DNA of 11,140 nt from an uncultured Eubacterium sp. (GTDB taxonomy: Bacteria > Bacillota > Clostridia > Lachnospirales > Lachnospiraceae), in NCBI GenBank assembly GCA_900551945.1, contig URYE01000078.1, positions 1 to 11,140 of the forward strand. The letters run 5' to 3'. The translations under genes were made by a program, and so were the position numbers. Below, piece after piece: positions 6,594 to 11,140 of the stretch. Numbering within the stretch: position 1 is the stretch's first letter; each line of letters begins with the position of its first letter. The notes below the pieces were generated by a model. The model was not told the origin of the DNA. It worked only from the letters and a program-made list of their open reading frames with translations, and made no database searches.

Positions 6594-7703
6594 ATGAATA
6601 AAAATATAAACAATTATAGTGATGAATATAGAATTGATTATGAAATAGAAATAAAACGTGCAAAAAGAAGAAAGAAGCTTTTAGAAGAAAGAAGAAAAAA
6701 GCAACAGCGAATAAGAAAGATAAAAAGGATTGCAGCTAGTGCAGCGGCAATAATAGTTCTTTCAACAGCAGGCGTAGCATCAATTTATATGAGCAAGGAT
6801 ACTGCTCAAACTGAAAGCAGCTACAGTCCAAAAGAAACTCTTGAAGTTGCAGCAGATATCAATAGTGCAAGCAACATAAGTAAGAATTTATATCCGGCTA
6901 TAAGCCCAGTCTATTCAGAAATAGATAGTGAAGATATAAAAAGCCCATATATAGCATTACTTGATGTTGAAAATAATTCCTTAATAGCAGGCCGTAATAG
7001 TGACCAGATGATTTATCCTGCTTCAATGACAAAGGTTATGACTCTTATCGTAGCAGTTGAAAATATTGGTGATACTAACAGCACTTATACAATGTCTGCG
7101 CCAATGATTTCATCACTTGTTGCTCAAGAAGCTTCAAGAGCTGGTTTTGACCCTGATGAAACAGTTTCATTTAACGATTTATTATACGGACTTATTCTTC
7201 CATCGGGAGCAGATTCTGCTGTTGCATTAGCAGAAATGGTTGGTGGAACAGAAGAAGGATTTGCGCAGCTTATGAATAAGAAGTGTGAAGAACTCGGATT
7301 AAAGGATACACATTTTGTCAATGCGTCAGGGCTTTTTGATGAGAACCAATATACAACTCCACTTGAAATGGCTATGATTATGAAATATGCAATGTCAAAT
7401 GAGACTTGTGCAAAGATACTTTCAACTTATCAGTATACAACTGCACCTACACCACAGCACCCAGAGGGAATTGCACTTACAAGTACTATGTTTAGCAGAA
7501 TGTATGGAACAGAAGTTGAAGGTGTTACTATTACAGCAGGAAAGACAGGATATACAGATGAAGCAAAGAGTTGTCTTGTAAGTTATGCTGAAAAAGACGG
7601 ACATCACTATGTTGCAGTTACAGCGGCAGCAGATTACAAATGGCATGTAATATTTGACGATTTTGAAATATATGGAAATTATCTTCCACAACAGCCAGCA
7701 TAA
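6594..7703 (+). CDS. D-alanyl-D-alanine carboxypeptidase (peptidase S11, penicillin-binding protein)
   Basis: This is a membrane-anchored serine peptidase that removes the terminal D-alanine from peptidoglycan stem peptides. The first 45 residues are strongly basic and probably cytoplasmic; residues 46-66 form one membrane segment, and the rest lies outside. Active-site motifs are SMTK with S144 and K147 (SxxK), SGA at 204-206 in the place of SxN (SGAD is frequent in clostridial members), and KTG at 317-319. The protein ends about 50 residues after KTG, so it lacks the C-terminal beta domain and amphipathic anchor helix of DacA-type enzymes. AGGGGAT at 6583-6588 is well placed for ATG 6594. 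It is the last gene of the hypB run and is followed by a hairpin terminator. The exact paralogue (DacF-like or sporulation-type) cannot be told. Confidence 0.88.
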   Translation: MNKNINNYSDEYRIDYEIEIKRAKRRKKLLEERRKKQQRIRKIKRIAASAAAIIVLSTAGVASIYMSKDTAQTESSYSPKETLEVAADINSASNISKNLYPAISPVYSEIDSEDIKSPYIALLDVENNSLIAGRNSDQMIYPASMTKVMTLIVAVENIGDTNSTYTMSAPMISSLVAQEASRAGFDPDETVSFNDLLYGLILPSGADSAVALAEMVGGTEEGFAQLMNKKCEELGLKDTHFVNASGLFDENQYTTPLEMAMIMKYAMSNETCAKILSTYQYTTAPTPQHPEGIALTSTMFSRMYGTEVEGVTITAGKTGYTDEAKSCLVSYAEKDGHHYVAVTAAADYKWHVIFDDFEIYGNYLPQQPA

Positions 7704-7728
7704 TTTTAAAGCTTTTATTTAGTTAAGA

Positions 7729-7775
7729 GCAAAGAACCAAAGTCTGTACCTGCATACGACTTTGGTGATTTTTGC
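7729..7775 (+). terminator. Intrinsic terminator after the carboxypeptidase gene
   Basis: A perfect 9-bp stem, ACCAAAGTC (7736-7744) with GACTTTGGT (7758-7766), carries a 13-base loop and is followed by GATTTTTGC. An outer GCAAA/TTTGC pairing (7729-7733 with 7771-7775) extends it. It lies 26 bp past the stop codon, at the right distance for the end of the hypB - DJ-1 - carboxypeptidase transcript. Confidence 0.7.
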
Positions 7776-7871
7776 AATAACCCCATATTTGTATTAAGCA
7801 AACAGCAAATCGAATTGTGAATATTCGGTTGGATTGATATTAAATTAAAGTTGGAAGGGATTTAATTTCTA

Positions 7872-8666
7872 ATGGACGAAATAGAAAAGCACTATAATAA
7901 ATTTAATGAAGAAAAAAGGCTTACAAGAAGACATGGTCAAGTTGAGTTTATAACTTCAATGAAATATATTCACAAGTATCTTGATATTATTAAAAGGGAT
8001 ACTAAAAGACAAGAAGCTGATATTAAGATTATGGATATTGGCGCAGGTACAGGTAGATATAGTGTTGCGCTTGCAGGTGAAGGCTACGATGTCACAGCCG
8101 TTGAATATGTAAAGCACAATCTAGGGCTTTTAAAGGCGAAGAAAAGTACAGTTAAGGCGTATCAGGGAACGGCTGTCAATCTTAAAAGGTTTAAGGACAA
8201 TGAATATGACCTTACACTTCTTTTTGGACCTATGTATCATTTATTTGGATTTGAAGATAAGTTAAAGGCTCTTAAAGAAGCCATAAGAATAACTAAAACC
8301 GGTGGCGTGGTGCTTGTTGCATATTGTATGAATGAGTACTGTGTCCTTACATATGCTTTTAAGCAAAATCATATTAAGGAATGTCTTGAAAATGGCAAAC
8401 TTAGCGAAGATTTTCATTGTATACAGAGTATGGAAGACTTGTATGACTATGTAAGATTAGATGACATCAATAAATTAAATGCGGCCGCAGGCGTTGAACG
8501 TTTGCAGATTATATCAGCAGATGGGCCAGCCGATTATATGCGTCAAGTGTTAAATGCAATGGACGATGAAACTTTTAAGACATTTATAGATTATCACCTT
8601 GCAACTTGTGAAAGACCAGAGCTTGTAGGAGCAGGTGCGCATACACTTGATATATTAAAAGTCTAA
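7872..8666 (+). CDS. Class I SAM-dependent methyltransferase
   Basis: The protein has a Rossmann-type methyltransferase domain. Motif I is IMDIGAGTGRYS (53-64), and the acidic end of the second strand is VTAVEYV (74-80). YDLTLLFGPMYHL (112-124) is the post-motif strand, and ITKTGGVVLVAY (140-151) the following one. The C-terminal 100 residues, including the DYMRQVLNAMDDETFKTF segment, match a group of small uncharacterised methyltransferases common in Firmicutes. The substrate cannot be deduced. GGAAGGGA (7853-7860) is the ribosome site, 11 bases before ATG 7872. A possible promoter (TTGTGA 7815-7820, TATTAA 7838-7843, 17-bp spacing) precedes it, but is poor. It is followed 65 bp later by dpaA; a functional link is not evident. 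Confidence 0.85.
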   Translation: MDEIEKHYNKFNEEKRLTRRHGQVEFITSMKYIHKYLDIIKRDTKRQEADIKIMDIGAGTGRYSVALAGEGYDVTAVEYVKHNLGLLKAKKSTVKAYQGTAVNLKRFKDNEYDLTLLFGPMYHLFGFEDKLKALKEAIRITKTGGVVLVAYCMNEYCVLTYAFKQNHIKECLENGKLSEDFHCIQSMEDLYDYVRLDDINKLNAAAGVERLQIISADGPADYMRQVLNAMDDETFKTFIDYHLATCERPELVGAGAHTLDILKV

Positions 8667-8731
8667 AAATCTATCACTAAAACAGATAATTTTTATATAA
8701 TAAAATATAGCTTGAAAAGAGGAGTTTTAAG

Positions 8732-9556
8732 GTGAACAAAAGTCTTAAATTTATATTGGCAGGTAGTGATAATAGACAACATTTTCTATATAATATTTTA
8801 AAAAATAATGGCTTTAGGGCATTATATTTAAGTGATAAAGAGCTTGAAAATTATAATGAAGAATGTGATGTTATCTTGCTCCCGGTACCGTCAAGTACAA
8901 TATATTTTGACAAGGTTAAAAAGCTTTTTAAAGGCAATGAATATATATTTGGCTGTAATATAAGCAAATTTATTAATAAAAATATTGCAGATAAAGTATA
9001 TACTGAAAAGGAAATTGACTTATTTAAAACACTTAATATAGTAGAATATATGGCAAATGAAGCAGTAGCGTACAAAAATGCTGTTGCAACGGCGGAGGGA
9101 GCAATTGCTGAAGCTATTGTGAGAAGTAGTGTTAATTTAAGTTTAAATCATAGCCTTATAGTGGGATATGGAAAGTGTGGTGAAGTACTTGCTTGTAAGC
9201 TAAAAGGTTTGGGAAGTTATGTTACATTTATAGAAAGAAAGGCAAGTAAAAGAGCGCAGGCAGAAGCTTATGGCTATAAAGCAATAGATTTTAACAGTGA
9301 TAATTACAAGGAACTTATTAAGTTTAAGTATGTATTTAATACTGTTCCAGCTATGGTAGTTGATGAGAGTATGCTTAAAGCTTTTGATAAAAATGTAACA
9401 ATAATAGACATAGCTTCAAGACCTGGTGGTGTAGATTATGATTATTGCAAGAAAAATGGTATTAATGCCGTAAATGCGCTTGGACTTCCGGGAAAGTATT
9501 CACCTGAAACATCAGCAGACATACTATATCAAGTTATTTGTGAAAATTTATTATAG
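8732..9556 (+). CDS. dpaA: Dipicolinate synthase subunit A (SpoVFA)
   Basis: With DpaB this protein converts the product of dihydrodipicolinate synthase into dipicolinic acid, in the mother cell during sporulation; dipicolinate is then loaded into the forespore core. The N-terminal FILAGSDNRQ (7-16) fits the start of the family, and ATAEGAIAEAI (119-129) is conserved. The nucleotide-binding loop is VGYGKCG (144-150; G145, G147, G150), and the C-terminal signatures are IASRPGG and LGLPGKYSPETSA (250-262). The start is GTG at 8732, supported by AGAGGAG at 8718-8724 with a 7-base spacing; no better ATG lies nearby. The 274-aa length is close to the usual size. dpaB follows 26 bp downstream. The 65-bp leader has no convincing sigma-A promoter; a mother-cell sigma factor is expected but I could not identify a clear site. 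Confidence 0.88.
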   Translation: MNKSLKFILAGSDNRQHFLYNILKNNGFRALYLSDKELENYNEECDVILLPVPSSTIYFDKVKKLFKGNEYIFGCNISKFINKNIADKVYTEKEIDLFKTLNIVEYMANEAVAYKNAVATAEGAIAEAIVRSSVNLSLNHSLIVGYGKCGEVLACKLKGLGSYVTFIERKASKRAQAEAYGYKAIDFNSDNYKELIKFKYVFNTVPAMVVDESMLKAFDKNVTIIDIASRPGGVDYDYCKKNGINAVNALGLPGKYSPETSADILYQVICENLL

Positions 9557-9582
9557 TTTTAGATGGAGGTTGGAAGTGTAAA

Positions 9583-10179
9583 ATGGAGCTGAAATTATAT
9601 AATAATATTACGGTTGGATTAGTAATAACAGGTTCATTTTGTACGTTTAAAAAGATAATAGCTGTGATACAGTCATTAAAAGACAGGGGCATGAATGTTG
9701 TCCCTGTCTTTTCAGAAAATGTACAGTCGATTGACAATAGATTTAACAATGCAAAGGACTTTATCAAGGAAATAGAAGAATTGACAGGGCAAAAGGGGAT
9801 ATATTCAATACCAGAAGCAGAGCCAATCGGCCCGAAAGCCTTATTTGACGTAGTAGTTATTGCTCCATGTACAGGAAATACAATGGCAAAGTTAGCTAAT
9901 GGTATAACCGACTCAACAGCACTTATGGCAGCAAAAGCTCACCTTAGAAACAATAGACCATTAGTTATTGCGATATCAACTAATGACGCATTAGGTATGA
10001 ATCTTAAAAATATAGGTCAACTAATGAATGTTAAAAATATATATTTTGTTCCGTTCGGACAGGATAATTACAATAAAAAGCCTAATTCAATGATTGCACA
10101 TTTAGATAGAACCGTTGATACAGTTATTTTGGCATTAGAAGGAAAGCAGTTACAACCAGTTGTTGTATCACCGTTCTAA
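9583..10179 (+). CDS. dpaB: Dipicolinate synthase subunit B (SpoVFB), flavoprotein family
   Basis: This is the second subunit of dipicolinate synthase and belongs to the flavoprotein (HFCD-like) fold. Signatures are VGLVITGSFCTF (11-22), APCTGNTMAKLANGITDS (94-111) and PLVIAISTNDALG (126-138), with NIYFVPFGQDNYNKKPNS near the C-terminus. The 198-aa length is normal. ATG 9583 has GGAGG at 9565-9569 (13 bases, rather far) and GGAA at 9572-9575 (7 bases). A strong terminator-like inverted repeat lies inside the coding region at 9678-9712. The gene directly follows dpaA and is certainly in the same transcript. Lysine-pathway genes that accompany spoVF in Bacillus (asd, dapG, dapA) are not adjacent. 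Confidence 0.88.
   Translation: MELKLYNNITVGLVITGSFCTFKKIIAVIQSLKDRGMNVVPVFSENVQSIDNRFNNAKDFIKEIEELTGQKGIYSIPEAEPIGPKALFDVVVIAPCTGNTMAKLANGITDSTALMAAKAHLRNNRPLVIAISTNDALGMNLKNIGQLMNVKNIYFVPFGQDNYNKKPNSMIAHLDRTVDTVILALEGKQLQPVVVSPF
9678..9712 (+). repeat. Terminator-like inverted repeat inside dpaB
   Basis: AAAAGACAGGG (9678-9688) pairs perfectly with CCCTGTCTTTT (9702-9712). Two more inner pairs (G9689 with T9701, C9690 with G9700) give a 13-bp stem and a 9-base loop, ending in four T. It starts about 95 bases into the dpaB coding sequence. Confidence 0.7.
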
Positions 10180-10467
10180 AATATATTATTCTAATAAAAT
10201 TTTTTATATCAATAACATTTCCTAAGATATTTAGTAGTATGTAAATCTATAAATGAGCAAATTTAAAATATTTTAAAATATTAGCTGTATCACTAAGAAA
10301 TATGATACTTTTTTAAAAAAAATGTATTTTAAGTGCAAACAAAAAAGCCCAATCTTGTGCATTTTTTGTATTTGCTTATTTATAGATATAATAATAAATT
10401 CACAATTCAAAAAATGATTTTTTATTCAGATTAGAATATGAAAATTATGTAAATTCAATTTATTAGC
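10180..10467. other. AT-rich intergenic stretch with two terminator-like hairpins
   Basis: No gene is supported here. GTATCA (10287-10292) pairs with TGATAC (10303-10308) and is followed by six T, a weak terminator for dpaAB. GCAAAC plus an A-run and GC (10335-10348) pairs imperfectly with GC, a T-run and TTTGC (10359-10375), a more stable hairpin that could stop transcription from either side. The rest is AT-rich sequence in which I see no ORF, tRNA or known riboswitch. Confidence 0.45.
10335..10375. terminator. Imperfect hairpin with A/T tracts, probable terminator
   Basis: The left arm (10335-10348: GCAAACAAAAAAGC) matches the reverse complement of the right arm (10359-10375) with small gaps only. 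The loop CCAATCTTGT sits between GC pairs and the A/T runs give a T tract on both strands. It lies 156 bp beyond the dpaB stop. Confidence 0.4.
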
Positions 10468-10497
10468 TTGACAATTCCTTTCGAGTTAGATTAAACT
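10468..10497 (+). promoter_or_regulatory. Promoter of the DUF454 gene
   Basis: A perfect TTGACA (10468-10473) lies 18 bp before TAAACT (10492-10497), a moderate -10 box. Transcription would begin near 10504. The -10 box is covered by the first of two operator-like inverted repeats. Confidence 0.55.
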
Positions 10498-10523
10498 AAT
10501 CATTGCTGTTAGCAAAAACTAAC
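10485..10523. promoter_or_regulatory. Two tandem operator-like inverted repeats (GTTAG-N6-CTAAC type)
   Basis: GTTAG-ATTAAA-CTAAT (10485-10500) and GTTAG-CAAAAA-CTAAC (10508-10523) have the same half-sites and the same 6-bp spacing. Their starts lie 23 bp apart, about two helical turns. The first covers the -10 box and the second lies just after the expected transcription start, the classical place for a repressor. The half-sites somewhat resemble those of DtxR/IdeR-type metal regulators, but the spacing differs; I cannot name the regulator. Confidence 0.55.
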
Positions 10524-10546
10524 TTTAGAAAGGCATGGGTAACTTA

Positions 10547-10930
10547 ATGGGAAAAATTATCAATTTAATATGCGTTGTAGTAGGAATTATTTCAATGGTG
10601 GTTGGAGTTATTGGCATAGTGCTACCAATTCTTCCAACCACTCCTTTTTTCCTTTTATCAGCATTTTTATTTGCAAAAGGCTCAGAAAAATTTCACAAAT
10701 GGTTTATTAATACGGGGCTTTACAAGAAGTATATAGTTGCAGCTGTACATAATAAAGAAATGACACTTAAGCAAAAAATAAAAATGCTTAGTGTGCTTGG
10801 AATTATTTTTATAGCTGGATTTATATTTAGTCCTGTGTGGTACGCAAAGGCGTTAATAGCTTGTATTGCAATAGGACATTTATATTACTTTGGGTTTAAA
10901 GTTAAGACATTAAAAGTACAGGAAGATTAA
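10547..10930 (+). CDS. DUF454 (YbaN-like) small inner-membrane protein
   Basis: This is a small integral membrane protein of unknown function. From ATG 10547 it is 127 aa. The first two thirds match the family hallmark: a hydrophobic segment (residues 5-25), then LPILPTTPFFLLSAFLFAKGS, then a polar stretch FHKWFINTGLYKKYI. Two more hydrophobic segments follow (about residues 79-95 and 98-112). I prefer ATG 10547 because the family begins MGKII-like and GAAAGG (10528-10533) is too close to the other candidate, ATG 10535, though 13 bases from 10547 is long. It is expressed from its own promoter with two tandem operator-like repeats, so it is probably regulated. No partner gene is adjacent. Confidence 0.82.
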   Translation: MGKIINLICVVVGIISMVVGVIGIVLPILPTTPFFLLSAFLFAKGSEKFHKWFINTGLYKKYIVAAVHNKEMTLKQKIKMLSVLGIIFIAGFIFSPVWYAKALIACIAIGHLYYFGFKVKTLKVQED

Positions 10931-10995
10931 CTATAAGCTGTATTATACAATGAAAATAGGTAAAGAATTTTATAGTTGATGGCTGAAAGCTAAGT

Positions 10996-11140
10996 AGTTC
11001 TAAGATGTGCTGATTTAGACGATGAAGTCGAATGTGACCATAACTATGAGAAACATGCTTTGCGAGTTTCTCAAGTTATCGCGACAGTCACCAAGGTCTT
11101 GTGCAAGCACAGACTTTGGCTCGTTGTTCGCGTAAATCAA
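10996..11140. repeat. Structured palindromic element (copy 2), cut by the window end
   Basis: The left arm AGTTCTAAGATGTGCTGATTTA (in two parts, 10996-11010 and 11011-11017) matches the inner stem of copy 1 at TTCTAAGAT and GCTGA. TGATTTA (11011-11017) pairs with TAAATCA (11133-11139), closing the structure; the remaining right arm would lie past the window. Inside are a small hairpin (GAC 11018-11020 with GTC 11027-11029), a long interrupted stem (GTGAC 11034, ATAAC 11040, TGAGAAAC 11047 with GTTTCTCA 11066, GTTAT 11075, GTCAC 11087), and a hairpin CCAAGGTCT (11091-11099) with AGACTTTGG (11111-11119) extended by GTGC/GCAC. CGCGA (11080) can alternatively pair with TCGCG (11128). The interior is 47% GC by hand count (54 of 115). 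No credible ORF is seen. Confidence 0.7.

Noticed and set aside
10930..10976. ACTATAA / TTATAGT inverted repeat after the DUF454 gene as terminator
   Set aside because: A 7-bp AT-only stem with a 33-base loop and no T tract is likely chance.

Overview
The window looks like the chromosome of a low-GC, spore-forming, strictly anaerobic Firmicute (Bacillota, Clostridia), most likely a Lachnospiraceae-type gut or rumen fermenter. The evidence is the strongly AT-rich sequence, the A/G-rich Shine-Dalgarno sites, a group B-type [FeFe] hydrogenase, BspA-like leucine-rich repeats, and the dipicolinate synthase pair used to make spores. I cannot assign a genus or species from sequence alone.

Layout, left to right. 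(a) Bases 1-84 look like the right end of an IS200/IS605-type (TnpB) element, ending just upstream of a clean sigma-A promoter (151-179). (b) That promoter serves a tightly spaced run: [FeFe] hydrogenase, NUDIX hydrolase and a BspA-like LRR lipoprotein, followed after 63 bp by a monoacylglycerol-lipase-like alpha/beta hydrolase. (c) A 324-bp gap (4099-4422) holds an elaborate palindromic element with nested long inverted repeats and two GC-richer inner hairpins. (d) On the minus strand lies a degV-family pseudogene with an internal deletion and a frameshift. (e) Divergent from it is a plus-strand cluster, hypB - DJ-1/PfpI - D-Ala-D-Ala carboxypeptidase, with its own promoter and a hairpin terminator. 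(f) A SAM methyltransferase and the dipicolinate synthase pair dpaA-dpaB follow. (g) A 367-bp AT-rich gap carries terminator-like hairpins, a promoter and two tandem operator-like inverted repeats in front of a DUF454 (YbaN-like) membrane protein. (h) The window ends inside a second structured palindromic element resembling the one in (c).

How the genes work together. The hydrogenase disposes of fermentative electrons as H2 through ferredoxin. NUDIX, DJ-1 and the methyltransferase are housekeeping or repair-type enzymes. The lipoprotein and the carboxypeptidase act at the cell envelope. DpaA and DpaB together make dipicolinic acid for the spore core. HypB is a nickel chaperone GTPase with no nickel enzyme in the window.

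The least explained signal is the pair of long-palindrome elements (4126-4342 and about 10996 to past the window end). They share an outer stem beginning TTCTAAGAT..GCTGA and a short inner core, but have different inner hairpins. I read them as two members of a dispersed family of structured repeats (MITE-like or RNA-encoding) that I cannot name.
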